Positions 10,077 to 19,512 of a stretch of 64,000 nucleotides of DNA are shown here, in pieces. The translations under genes were made by a program, and so were the position numbers. Position 1 is the first letter of the stretch; every line of letters begins with the position of its first letter. The notes under the pieces were generated by a model that worked only from the letters and a program-made list of their open reading frames with translations, searched no databases and had not been told where the DNA came from. Source of the DNA: Phenylobacterium sp. J367. GTDB lineage: Bacteria; Pseudomonadota; Alphaproteobacteria; Caulobacterales; Caulobacteraceae. The stretch covers positions 4,532,501-4,596,500 of the forward strand of contig NZ_JAJONA010000001.1 of the NCBI RefSeq assembly GCF_024699985.1, given 5' to 3'.

Positions 10077-11093
10077 TCAGAACTCCAGAACGATCTTGCC
10101 GAAGTGCTCGCCCGCCTGCATGGCGCGGAAGGCGGCCTGGACCTCGGTGAAAGGGAAGACCTTGTCGACGACGGGCCGGATGCGGTGCAGCTCGATCGCC
10201 CGGCACATGGCCTCGAACATGTCACGGGAGCCGACGAAGACCCCCTGCAGCTTGGCCGCATTGCCGATCAGGCCCGCGGGATTGAAGCCCGCCCCCATGC
10301 CGGCGACCACGCCGATGATCGAGATGTGCCCGGCGATGCGGACGGCCTTCATGCTCTGGTCGATGGTGCCGCCACCACCGACCTCCATGATGAAATCGGC
10401 CCCGCGCCCGCCGGTCGCCTCGCGCACCGGCTTCGACCAGTCGGGCGTATCCTTGTAGTTCACCAGGTGGTCGGCCCCGAGGCCCCTCGCCCGCTCCAGC
10501 TTGTCGTCGGAGGACGAGGTGATCAGCGTCCGGTAGCCGGCGGCGTGGGCGAATTGCAGGCCGAAGATCGAGACCCCGCCGGTGCCCTGCAGCACCACGG
10601 TGTCGCCGGGCTGGAGGTTGGCGTCCTCGAAGAGCGCCCGCCAGGCGGTCAGGCCGGCGCACGGCAGGGTGGCGACCTCCTGGTCGGTGAGGAACTCCGG
10701 GACCTTCGAAAGCCCCTGCTCGCTGAAGGTCGCCAGCTCGCGTCCGGCGCCCGGGATCGGATAGCCGAGCGCCGTCAGCGCCTTCTCCAGCGTCGGCGGC
10801 CCGGAGATCCAGCCCTGGAAGAACATGGTGGCGACCCGGTCGCCGGCCTTGAAGCGGGTGACGCCCGGGCCCACGGCTTCGACGACGCCGCAGCCGTCGG
10901 AGAAGGGCGTGATGGTCGTCGTCGGCGCCGGCCCGCGGCCGTACATGCCCTGGACCATCAGCAGGTCGCGGTAGTTCAGCGAGACCGCCCGCATCCTCAC
11001 CAGCACCTCGCCCGGACCGGGCGTCGGGTCCGGGACCTCGACCACCTCGACCTTGTCGATGCCGTAGGGCTCGGCGACTTGGATCGCGCGCAT
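10077..11093 (-). CDS. Zinc-independent MDR family quinone oxidoreductase-like protein
   Basis: A 338-residue medium-chain dehydrogenase/reductase that probably uses NADPH. The N-terminal GroES-like domain has PDPTPGPGEVLVRM and LNYRDLLMVQGMYG. The Rossmann part has VVLQGTGGVSIFGLQFAHAAG and the C-terminus HFGKIVLEF, typical of the YhdH/quinone-reductase branch without structural zinc cysteines. ATG 11093 is preceded by a GGAGGAG ribosome site about eight bases away. It forms a two-gene operon with the CMD family gene downstream. The substrate is unknown. Confidence 0.87.
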   Translation of the reverse strand: MRAIQVAEPYGIDKVEVVEVPDPTPGPGEVLVRMRAVSLNYRDLLMVQGMYGRGPAPTTTITPFSDGCGVVEAVGPGVTRFKAGDRVATMFFQGWISGPPTLEKALTALGYPIPGAGRELATFSEQGLSKVPEFLTDQEVATLPCAGLTAWRALFEDANLQPGDTVVLQGTGGVSIFGLQFAHAAGYRTLITSSSDDKLERARGLGADHLVNYKDTPDWSKPVREATGGRGADFIMEVGGGGTIDQSMKAVRIAGHISIIGVVAGMGAGFNPAGLIGNAAKLQGVFVGSRDMFEAMCRAIELHRIRPVVDKVFPFTEVQAAFRAMQAGEHFGKIVLEF

Positions 11094-11182
11094 GCCGGGG
11101 TGCTCCTCCGCTTCGTGGCCGCGGATTAGGCGCGCGGCGCCTCCTGGCCGCAAGATTCACCCAACGTCAGGCGCACCCTGCG

Positions 11183-11941
11183 TCAGGCGCGGGCGGTGGG
11201 CAGCACCGGCGTCTCGCCCCACTGGCTCCGGTCGTGGCCGTAGACCATCACGGTTCCGGGCTCGCGCAGCGCCAGCAGCCGGTCGAGCGAGGCGTTCATG
11301 GCGTCGTGGTCCGAGTAGTCGGGGAAGGCGCGCGTCTCCACCACCTCGCAGCTGTAGCAGGCGTCGCCCACCAGGATGTGGTCGCCCTGCTCGCTCCGGA
11401 CCCGCAACGACTGGTGGCCCGGGGTGTGGCCGTGGCTCGGGACGCAGACCGCGGAGCCGTCGCCGAACAGGTCGTGCTCACCGTCCACCAGCACCACCGG
11501 GTGGCCGAGGTCGAAGTACCGCTTGCGAAGGCCGTACCTAGCCGAGAGCTCCGGCTCGAACCCGGCCTCCCATTCGCGGCGCTGCACGACGAGCGTGGCG
11601 TTCGGCAGTTCGCGCAGGCCGCCGGCGTGGTCGAAGTGGAGGTGCGAGAGGACGACGTGGCGCACCCGGGCCGGATCGATGTCCAGGGCCTCGAGCCGCG
11701 CGGTCACCGTCTCCTCCGGCGCCAGGCTGACATCCATCCCCTGGCCCTGCAGCGCCGCGAGATAGCTGTCATTACGGTCGAGCATGGCGGCCGGGACGCC
11801 GGCGTCGAACAGGGCCACGCCGTCCGCGTGCTCCAACACATAGAACGGGATCGGCACGCTGACGCGGTCTTCGGCCAGGCCCATGCCCGCGCCGGAGCTG
11901 TGGAACTGGCCGCAGAGGCAGCCGGAGAGCTTCATCGCCAT
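11183..11941 (-). CDS. Metallo-beta-lactamase fold hydrolase, N-acyl homoserine lactonase-like
   Basis: A 252-residue MBL-fold protein with SHLHFDHAGG (dinuclear zinc ligands), a downstream PSHGHTPGH, LVGDACYS and YGHD. This arrangement matches the AttM/AiiA-like N-acyl homoserine lactonase subfamily, so lactone hydrolysis (quorum quenching or xenobiotic lactones) is plausible but unproven. ATG at 11941 is chosen over TTG 11947 and ATG 11935. It lies about 21 bp downstream of an MFS transporter on the same strand, probably one operon. Confidence 0.78.
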   Translation of the reverse strand: MAMKLSGCLCGQFHSSGAGMGLAEDRVSVPIPFYVLEHADGVALFDAGVPAAMLDRNDSYLAALQGQGMDVSLAPEETVTARLEALDIDPARVRHVVLSHLHFDHAGGLRELPNATLVVQRREWEAGFEPELSARYGLRKRYFDLGHPVVLVDGEHDLFGDGSAVCVPSHGHTPGHQSLRVRSEQGDHILVGDACYSCEVVETRAFPDYSDHDAMNASLDRLLALREPGTVMVYGHDRSQWGETPVLPTARA

Positions 11942-11962
11942 GGCCAAGCCTAGGCCCGCGGG

Positions 11963-13126
11963 TCAGGCCGGGTCCAGCCTGCGCATGCCGAACAGGCGGA
12001 GCGCGCCCAGCGTGCCCGCCAGCGCCATGGCCGCCATCAGCAGGTAGCCCTGCGCGCCGTAGCCGTCGAACAGCCAGCCCGACGCCATGGTCGCCAGGCC
12101 CGCCAGGATGCCCGACGACAGCGCCGAGTTGATCGCCTGGCCGGCCGAGGCGTTGCGCGGGGTCGACAGGCTCTCGGCGAGCTGGATCGAGGCCAGGAAG
12201 GTCGCCGCATAGCTGAGCGCGTGCAGGGCCTGCAGAGGGAAGATCAGCCAGAGGGGCGGCGAGAAGGCGAGGATCGTCCAGCGCACCACGGCCGCCGCCC
12301 CGCCGATCGCCAGCAGCCGCCGCGGTCCCGCGCGCCGGCGCAGCGGCTCCATGAACCAGAGGAAGCCGATCTCCACGGCGACGCCGACAGCCCACAGCAC
12401 CCCGGTCATGCTCTCCGGGATGCCCTGCTGGCGCCAGGTGAGGGCCGAGAACGAATAGTAGAAGGCGTGCGCCGACTGGATGAGGCCGGCCGAGATCACC
12501 GCGGTCATGAAGACGGGGTCCCGCAGCAGGCCGTTCAGGCCCGCCATCCGCTCGGCGAAGCTGGGCGTCGGCCCGCCCTCGTGGACCTCGTCGGGAGGCA
12601 GGAGGAGCCGGGCGCAGAGGCTGGCCAGCGCTGCCGCCGCCACCATCCAGACCAGGACGAGCTCCGGCGATCCGCGCGCCACCATCCAGCCCACCACGAT
12701 GTTGGCGACGATGAAGGCCGCCGATCCGATCCCCCTCGGCCAGCCGTAGTTGAAGCCGTCCCGGGCCGCCCGCTTCAGGACGATCACATCCGTCAGGGGC
12801 GACAGCGTCGAGAACATCGAGGAGGCCGCGAACCACACCACCGCCCACCAGGCGAAGCCGAACGGCAGGGCCATCAGCGCGAAGAGGCCGGTGATCACGG
12901 CGGCCATGATGATCAGCGCCGTGCGGCGGAGCCGGAAGCTGTCGGCCCAGATCGCCAGCAGGGGCGCGCTGACCGCCCGCGCCAGCATCGGCAGGGAGAG
13001 GATCAGCCCGATCTGCGCGCCCGAAAGGCCCCGGTGCTCGAACCAGACCGGGAGATAGGGCGAGCTCGCGCCGGTGCCGATGAAGATGGCGCCGTAGTAG
13101 AGCCCCATGCGGACGGCGGGGGACAT
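11963..13126 (-). CDS. MFS transporter, LacY/HcaT-like (MFS_1-like) family
   Basis: A 387-residue inner-membrane transporter with about twelve hydrophobic segments. The N-terminus (AIFIGTGASSPYLPVWFEHR, then LARAVSAPLLAIWADSF) is the usual opening of the phenylpropionate permease-like MFS group. The substrate cannot be read from sequence. It sits upstream of the lactonase-like MBL gene and is divergent from the class III aminotransferase gene, with an 88-bp gap that should hold both promoters. Confidence 0.85.
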   Translation of the reverse strand: MSPAVRMGLYYGAIFIGTGASSPYLPVWFEHRGLSGAQIGLILSLPMLARAVSAPLLAIWADSFRLRRTALIIMAAVITGLFALMALPFGFAWWAVVWFAASSMFSTLSPLTDVIVLKRAARDGFNYGWPRGIGSAAFIVANIVVGWMVARGSPELVLVWMVAAAALASLCARLLLPPDEVHEGGPTPSFAERMAGLNGLLRDPVFMTAVISAGLIQSAHAFYYSFSALTWRQQGIPESMTGVLWAVGVAVEIGFLWFMEPLRRRAGPRRLLAIGGAAAVVRWTILAFSPPLWLIFPLQALHALSYAATFLASIQLAESLSTPRNASAGQAINSALSSGILAGLATMASGWLFDGYGAQGYLLMAAMALAGTLGALRLFGMRRLDPA

Positions 13127-13214
13127 GGGGGGTCTTCTATCCGGAGTCGGTCGATCTGGGGTGACAGTCCGGCCGTCCAGCGTAATGTCTTACCAACGAT
13201 AAGGGAGGCGGGTG

Positions 13215-14492
13215 ATGGCAGGCGCCAACAGCCGGGACCGGGAACTGCGCGAACGCGCGGCGGCGGTGATCCCGGGCGGGATGTACGGGCACCAGTCGGT
13301 GGCCCTGCTGCCGGACGACTGCCCGCAGTTCTTCGAGCGGGGCGAAGGGGCCCACATCTGGGACGCCGATGGCCGCCGCTACCTCGACTTCATGTGCGCC
13401 TACGGCCCGAACCTGTTCGGCTACGCCCAGCCGGAGATCGACGCGGCCTATGTCCGGCAGCTCGGCTTGGGCGACACCCTGACCGGTCCCACCGCCCTGA
13501 TGGTCGAGCTGGCCGAGGCGCTGACCGGCATGGTCAGCCATGCCGACTGGGCGATGTTCTGCAAGAACGGCACGGACGCCACGTCCATGGCGCTGGTGGT
13601 GAGCCGCGCGCACACGAAGCGGAAGACGGTCGTCCGCGCCAAGGGCGCCTATCACGGCGCGGCTGCCTGGTGCACGCCCCGGCCCGCGGGCGTGATCGAC
13701 AGCGACCGGGCCCACCAGCTCTTCTACGACTACAACGACATCGCCAGCCTCGAGGCCGCGGTCGCCCAGGCCGGCGACGACCTCGCCTGCATCTTCGCCG
13801 CGCCCTTCAAGCACGACGCCTTCATCGATCAGGCCGAGCCGGACCCGGCCTATGCCCGCCGCGCCCGCGAGCTCTGCGACGCTGCCGGGGCGCTGCTGGT
13901 GGTCGACGAGGTCCGCGCCGGCTTCCGGCTCTCCCGCGACTGTTCCTGGAGCCGCATCGGTGTCCAACCGGACCTCTCCACCTGGGGCAAGTGCGTCGCC
14001 AACGGCCACGCGATCTCCGCCCTGCTGGGCTCGGACAAGGCGCGGGCGGCGGCCGCCTCGATCTACGTCACCGGCTCCTTCTGGTACGCGGCCGCGCCGA
14101 TGGCGGCGGGGCTGGAGACGCTGCGCCTCATCCGCGAGACGGATTACCTGGAGCGCATCACCGCGCTCGGCGACCGCCTGCGGGCGGGCCTCGCCGAACG
14201 GGCGTCGGCCGCCGGCTTCGGCTTCCGCCAGACGGGCCCCTCCACCCTGCCCCTCTTCCTGTTCGACGACGACCCGGACCTCAGGAAGGGCTTCTGCTTC
14301 GCCTCCGAGATGCTGGCCCGCGGCGTCTATGTGCACCCCTGGCACAACATGTTCCTGTGCGCGGCCATGACCGAGGCCGACATCGATCAGGCGCTCGACG
14401 CCGCCGAGGGCGCGTTCGCCGCGCTCAAGCGCCAGGTCCGCGAGCTGGCGCCCGTGGAAAAGCTCGCCTTCCTCTCCGCCGGAGCCCGCTGA
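13215..14492 (+). CDS. Class III PLP aminotransferase, glutamate-1-semialdehyde aminomutase-like
   Basis: A 425-residue PLP enzyme. Recognisable parts are DADGRRYLDFMCAYGPNLFG, the phosphate-binding FCKNGTDATSMAL, LVVDEVRAGFRL (cofactor-binding aspartate), and STWGKCVANGHAISALLG, whose lysine should form the Schiff base. It resembles HemL-like aminotransferases but departs from the true HemL lysine motif, so it is probably a secondary-metabolism or amino-acid transaminase. GGGAGG lies six bases before ATG 13215, which is preferred over GTG 13212. The stop overlaps the next gene's ATG (ATGA), implying coupling with the amidase. Confidence 0.82.
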   Translation: MAGANSRDRELRERAAAVIPGGMYGHQSVALLPDDCPQFFERGEGAHIWDADGRRYLDFMCAYGPNLFGYAQPEIDAAYVRQLGLGDTLTGPTALMVELAEALTGMVSHADWAMFCKNGTDATSMALVVSRAHTKRKTVVRAKGAYHGAAAWCTPRPAGVIDSDRAHQLFYDYNDIASLEAAVAQAGDDLACIFAAPFKHDAFIDQAEPDPAYARRARELCDAAGALLVVDEVRAGFRLSRDCSWSRIGVQPDLSTWGKCVANGHAISALLGSDKARAAAASIYVTGSFWYAAAPMAAGLETLRLIRETDYLERITALGDRLRAGLAERASAAGFGFRQTGPSTLPLFLFDDDPDLRKGFCFASEMLARGVYVHPWHNMFLCAAMTEADIDQALDAAEGAFAALKRQVRELAPVEKLAFLSAGAR

Positions 14493-15923
14493 TGCCGAAG
14501 ATGACCACCTTCTCCGAATACGACGGCCTGGGCCTGGCCGAGCTGGTCGCCAAACGGGCGGTGACCCCCGGCGAGCTGGTGGAGGCGGCCATCGACCGGA
14601 TCGAGGACCACAATCCGGTCCTGAACGCCGTGGTCTACAAGGCTTATGACGAGGCCAGGCGCGTGGCGACGGAGCCCCTGCCCGACGGGCCGTTCAAGGG
14701 CGTGCCGTTCCTGATCAAGGACCTCGGCGCCCAGGTGAAGGGATGGCCGCGGACCTCGGCCAGCTACTTCGCCCAGGTGGCCGCCGACGCCGACGACAGC
14801 GAGCTTGTCCGGCGCTACCGGGCGGCGGGCGTGATCCTGCTGGGCAAGACCAACACGCCGGAGTTCGGCATCCCCGGCGTGACCAACTCCGAGCGGCTGG
14901 GCTCCTGCCGCAACCCCTGGAACCCCGACCATATCGCCGGCGGTTCGTCGGGCGGCGCGGCCTCGGCGGTGGCGGCGGGCCTCGTGCCGCTGGCCCACGC
15001 CAGCGACGGCCTGGGTTCGATCCGCATCCCGGCGGCCAACTGCGGCCTCGTCGGCATGAAGATCACCCGCGACCGCACCCCGATCTGCGAGGTCTCGGAC
15101 GGGGCGCTCGGCTTCTCGGTGCACCACGTCGTCAGCCGCACGGTGCGCGACAGCGCCGCCATGCTGGACGCCACCGGCTACGCCCAGGCCGACGATCCGT
15201 TTCAGGCGCCGGCCAAGGACGGCCCCTACCTCGACGAGGTCTCCAAGAGCCCGGGCAAGCTGCGGATCGCCTGGTCGGCGGAGACGCCCAGCGGCCGGCC
15301 GATCCCCGGACGAGATGCTCGGCGCGCTCCACCGCACCGTGGAGCTGCTGAAGGGCCTGGGCCACGAGGTCTTCGAGCGCGGGCTCGGGATCGACTACCG
15401 GACGCTCTACCGCGCCCAGGGGCTGGCCAGCGCGTCCAACTTCGCCGCCAACATCCAGCGCTGGGTGGAGCAGCTCGGACGCGAGCCGGCGGAGGGCGAG
15501 CTCGGCCCCCTCGCCCGCCGGGCCTATGCGGCCGGCCAGCGGCTGACCGGCCAACAGGCGTTCTGGGGCTTCCAGCAGCTCCGCCTGATGAACCGCCAGA
15601 TCCTGGCCGCCTTCGACGACATCGACGTCTACCTCAGTCCGGTGATGGCGACGCCGGCGCCGCGCGCCGACTGGCTCGACCCGCTGATGGACGACCTCAA
15701 GGAGTTCGACCGGCGGCAGGCGGCGACCTACCCCTATACCCCGCCCTTCAACTTCACCGGCCAGCCCTCGCTCTCCCTGCCGCTCTGGGAGTCGGAGGGC
15801 GGCCTGCCGATCGGGATGATGTTCACCGGCCGCTTCGCCGACGAGGCGACGCTCTACCGCCTGGCCGGGCAACTGGAGAAGGAATGCCCCTGGAAGGATC
15901 GCCGTCCGCAGGTCTGGGGTTGA
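14492..15923 (+). CDS. Amidase signature family enzyme (one indel)
   Basis: An amidase of about 476 residues. The Ser-cisSer-Lys triad region is seen as FLIKDLG (lysine), GGSSGGAASAVAAGL (cis-serine) and DGLGSIRIPAANCG (nucleophilic serine), with DGLGS where DGGGS is usual. The C-terminal half (starting MLGALHRTVELL) is in another frame; one extra base in the CCCCGG stretch at 15304-15309 explains this. The start overlaps the aminotransferase stop. A paired transaminase and amidase suggests catabolism of an amide or amino compound; the substrate is unknown. Confidence 0.87.
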
Positions 15924-15924
15924 G

Positions 15925-16260
15925 ATGAAGGGCTATCTCGTCACGGCCGCCCTGTTCGGCCTGGCGTGCGTCGGCTTCGGGGCTTTCGGGGCGCACGGGA
16001 TCCCCGACCCCAAGGCCCAGGAGTGGCTGCGCACCGGCGCGCTCTATGGCTTCGTCCATGTGCTCGCGGTGTTCGCCGCGGTGCAGTTCAGCGCCCGGAT
16101 CGCCCCGCCACTGTTCCTGGCCGGGGTGGTGCTGTTCTCAGGCTCTCTGTTCGCCATGGCGCTCGGCGCGCCGCGCGTGCTGGGGGCGGTGACGCCGATG
16201 GGCGGCCTCGCCTTCATGGGCGGCTGGGCGATGCTGGCCTGGGCCGCCTACCGGGCCTGA
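15925..16260 (+). CDS. DUF423 family small membrane protein
   Basis: A 111-residue protein with four predicted membrane helices and the DUF423/YgdD hallmarks FGAFGAHGI near the N-terminus and TPMGGLAFMGGWAML near the end. The function is unknown across the family. ATG 15925 follows the amidase stop by one base, so it is in the same operon. Its 3' end overlaps the convergent Bcr-like transporter by 13 bp. Confidence 0.9.
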   Translation: MKGYLVTAALFGLACVGFGAFGAHGIPDPKAQEWLRTGALYGFVHVLAVFAAVQFSARIAPPLFLAGVVLFSGSLFAMALGAPRVLGAVTPMGGLAFMGGWAMLAWAAYRA

Positions 16261-17467
16261 GGCTTCGGGAGCGCCAGCAGCCTCAGCGCCAGGGCCGAGC
16301 CGCAGAGCGTCGCGAACATGACGATCGCCATGGGTCGCGGCGTGCCGTCGTGGAAGGCGCCCGAAGCCGCCGGGCGATCGCCCCCACGCCGAACGAGGCG
16401 GTCCCGAGCAGGGCGGAGATCGAGCCCGCCCGCAGCGGGTCGATGTTCAGAGCGCCGGCCATGGTGTTGCCCTGCATGAAGCCGTAGGTCGCCAGCAAGC
16501 AGAAGAGCAGCGGGAGCACCGTCCAGCGCTCGCCGATCCCGCTCACCGCCGCCAGCAGCAGCAGGCCCGCGATCCCGACGGCGACCAGGCTGGCCCGGGC
16601 CAGCACCTCGTCCGGCGTGCGCCGCCGCAGCAGGATGCGGTTGACCTGGTTGGCCCCAATGATCCCCGCGGCGTTCAGGCCGAACAGCCAGCCGAACTGG
16701 GCGGCCGGCACCTCGTAGATCTCGATCAGCAGTTCGGGCGACGAGGAGATGTAGGTGAAGAGCGTCGCCCCGTTCAGCGCGCCGGCCAGGCCGTAGCCCA
16801 CCAGCCGCGGCTGGCGCAGCAGGGCCAGGTAGGCCCGCAAGGGGTGTTCGGACAGCGCCTGGGCCTGGGTCGCCTCGGAGCGGGATTCCTTCAGGCGCAG
16901 GAAGGCGGCGACGCCGATCGCCGCGCCGAAGGCGGCCATGAACCCGAAGATGGTCCGCCAGCCGCCCACCGCCAGCAGCAGGCCGCCCAGCAGCGGGGCC
17001 AGGATCGGCGCCAGCCCCATGATCAGCATCATCAGGCTGAGCATCCGGGCGGTCTCGGTGTGCTCGAACCGGTCGCGGACCACCGCGCGGGAGACGACAC
17101 CGCCGGCGCAGGCGCCCAGGGCCTGCAGGAAGCGCGCGCAGATCAGCTGCTCCGGCGACTGGGCGAGCGCGCAGCCGAGCGAGGCCACGGCATAGATCGC
17201 CGCGCCCAGCAGGATCGGCGGACGGCGGCCAAACCGATCCGACGCCGGACCGTAGAAGAACTGGCCGATGGCCATGCCGGCCAGAAAGGCCGCCACCGTC
17301 GCCTGGGTCTGGCTCGCCGAGGCCCGGAGGTCGTCGCCGATCGCCGGGAGGCTCGGCAGGTACATGTCGATGGAGAGTGGCCCCATCGCCGTCAGCAGCC
17401 CGAGCAGCACGACGAGGCCCCACGGCGTCGCGGCCCTCGGCGAAGGTTCGGGGATGGCTGACGTCAC
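16248..17467 (-). CDS. Bcr/CflA family multidrug efflux MFS transporter (one indel)
   Basis: A 12-helix drug:proton antiporter of about 406 residues. The opening MGPLSIDMYLPSLPAI, then GQFFYGPASDRFGRRPP and RFLQALGACAGGVVSRAVVR, are diagnostic of the Bcr/CflA family. The last 40 residues (AASGAFHDGTPRPMAIVM onward) are in another frame; one base seems missing at about 16368-16376. GTG 17467 is the best start, leaving a 61-bp divergent promoter gap to the epoxide hydrolase-like gene. The substrate range is unknown. Confidence 0.85.
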
Positions 17468-17528
17468 GAAAGCTTGCCTACAGTCACGGCTCGGCGCGGA
17501 CCAGCGCGAATACGAGGGAACACGAACG

Positions 17529-18508
17529 ATGTCCGCACTCAGATCCATGATGCCGCCGGTCCGGCGGGCGCAGGTGAACGGCGTCGAGATCGCCTACTAC
17601 GAGGCGGGCCCGCGCGCGGGGATCCCGATCGTCCTGTGCCACGGCTTCCCGGAGCTGGCCTTCTCCTGGCGCCACCAGATCAAGGCGCTTGCCGACGCCG
17701 GCCGCTGGGTGATCGCGCCGGACCAGCGCGGCTACGGCCTCTCGTCCACTCCGGCCGGTGTCGAGAGCTATGGCATCGACCAGCTGACCGGCGACCTCGT
17801 GGGCCTGCTCGACCACCTGGACGTGGAGAAGGCGGTGTTCTGCGGCCACGACTGGGGCGGCATCGTCGTGTGGCAGATGCCCTTGCTCCACCCCGACCGC
17901 GTGGCCGGGGTGATCGGCCTGAACACGCCCTTCCTGCCGCGCGCGCCGGTCGATCCCATCGCCATCTTCCGCCACCGCTTCGGGCCGGACATGTACATCG
18001 TCTGGTTCCAGACTCCGGACGAACCGGGTCCGTGCTGGGCGCCGACGTCGAGAAGACCATGCGCTTCTTCATGCGCCGGCCCCGCGCCATGCAGGCGGCC
18101 GCCCAGCCGGCCGAGGGCGGCTCGACCTTCGCCTTCAAGGACCTGCTCCAGCAGTGGGACGGCGCCGACGACGGCGCCCAGCTCCTGACGCCGGAGGAGC
18201 TGGCGCCCTTCGTCGAAGCCTTCGAGCGCACGGGCTTCGGCGGGCCGGTGAACTGGTATCGCAACTTCACCGCCAACTGGCAGCGCGCCGAGGGCCTGCC
18301 ACAGCGTGTGGACGGCTTCCCCTGCCTGATGATCACCGCCGAACTCGATGCCGTGCTGACGCCCGAGATGGCCGAGCCGATGAAGGCCCTCGTCGGCGAC
18401 CTGGAGACGCACATGGTCGAGGGCTCCGGCCACTGGACGCAGCAGGAGAAGCCGGAAGAGGTGAACCGGCTGATCCTCGACTGGATGCGCCGCCGCTTCC
18501 CGAAGTAG
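17529..18508 (+). CDS. Alpha/beta hydrolase, epoxide hydrolase-like (one indel)
   Basis: A soluble alpha/beta hydrolase of about 326 residues. It has the oxyanion HGFPE motif, DQRGYGLS, the nucleophile elbow GHDWGG (aspartate nucleophile, as in epoxide hydrolases and haloalkane dehalogenases) and a late GSGHW histidine. The frame shifts at about 18026-18029 where one base is missing between DEPG and SVLGADVEKT. It is followed 9 bp later by a proline iminopeptidase-like gene on the same strand, so both are likely one operon. Confidence 0.87.
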
Positions 18509-18517
18509 AAGGAAGGC

Positions 18518-19509
18518 ATGGAACGCAATACGCCCCTGCCCGCCGTCTCCGGATCTGCGCACCGGCGGGGGCTGTTCCCCGAAAGCGAGCCGTTCAACGC
18601 CGGGTGGCTCGCCACCGGCGGCCCGCACGAGATCTATTTCGAGGAATGCGGCGCCCCGGACGGCAAGCCCTGTGTCATCCTGCACGGCGGTCCGGGCGGG
18701 GCGATCAACCCGACCATGCGGCGGTTCTTCGATCCGGCGAAATGGCGGATGGCCCTCTTCGACCAGCGCGGCTGCGGCCGCTCGCGCCCGAACGCCAGCC
18801 TGGACGACAACACCACCTGGAGCCTGATCGAGGACATCGAGCGGCTGCGCGAGCACCTGGGCATCGACAAGTGGTGCGTGTTCGGCGGCTCCTGGGGCTC
18901 CACCCTGGCGCTGGCCTACGCGATCAAACATCCCGAGCGGGTCTCGGGCCTCGTGCTGAGGGGTGTCTTCCTGCTCACCGAGCGGGAGCTGAAGTGGTTC
19001 TACCAGGACGGCGCCGGCATGCTGTTCCCGGACGCCTGGGAAAGGTTCGTCCGCCCGATCCCGGAAGCCGAGCGCGGCGACATGATCGGCGCCTACCACA
19101 AGCGCCTGACCCATCCCGACCGGCGGGTGCAGGCTGAGGCCGCCGCCGCGTGGAGCCAGTGGGAGGGCGACACGATCTCGATCCGCGGCCCGGAGGCGCG
19201 GCCGTCGAAGTTCAACGAAATCGACTTCGCCATCGCGTTCGCGCGGATCGAGTGCCACTTCTTCGCCAACGGCGGCTTCTTCCCGAACGACGGCTGGATC
19301 CTCGAGAACGTGGCGAGGATCCGCGACATCCGAGGCTGGATCGTTCAGGGCCGCTTCGATGTGGTGACGCCCATGGAAGCGGCCTGGAAGCGAAGACCGC
19401 CTGGCCCGAGGCCCGCTTCGAGATCGTCTGGGACGCGGGCCATGCCTCGACGGAGCCGGGCATCGTCGACGCCCTGGTGCGGGCGACGGATCAGGCCTTC
19501 CGGGGCTGA
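18518..19509 (+). CDS. pip: Proline iminopeptidase, S33 family (one indel)
   Basis: A cytoplasmic aminopeptidase of about 330 residues that releases N-terminal proline. Family motifs are HGGPGG, FDQRGCGRS, the nucleophile elbow GGSWGS, FANGGFFP and the C-terminal acid and base in GRFDVVTP and AGHAS. One G is missing near 19390; restoring it joins EAAWK to AKTAWPEARFEIVW. A GAAGGAAGG ribosome site precedes ATG 18518. Convergent with rodA, with only three bases between stops. Confidence 0.9.
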
Positions 19510-19512
19510 GCC

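Noticed and set aside
11183-11941. Quorum-sensing locus based on the lactonase-like protein
   Set aside because: No LuxI or LuxR homologue in the window; the MBL motif alone does not establish AHL turnover.
12221-14491. Long plus-strand frame over the MFS transporter and aminotransferase
   Set aside because: Arg/Pro/Gly-rich shadow; only its downstream part (from 14492) is real and belongs to the amidase.
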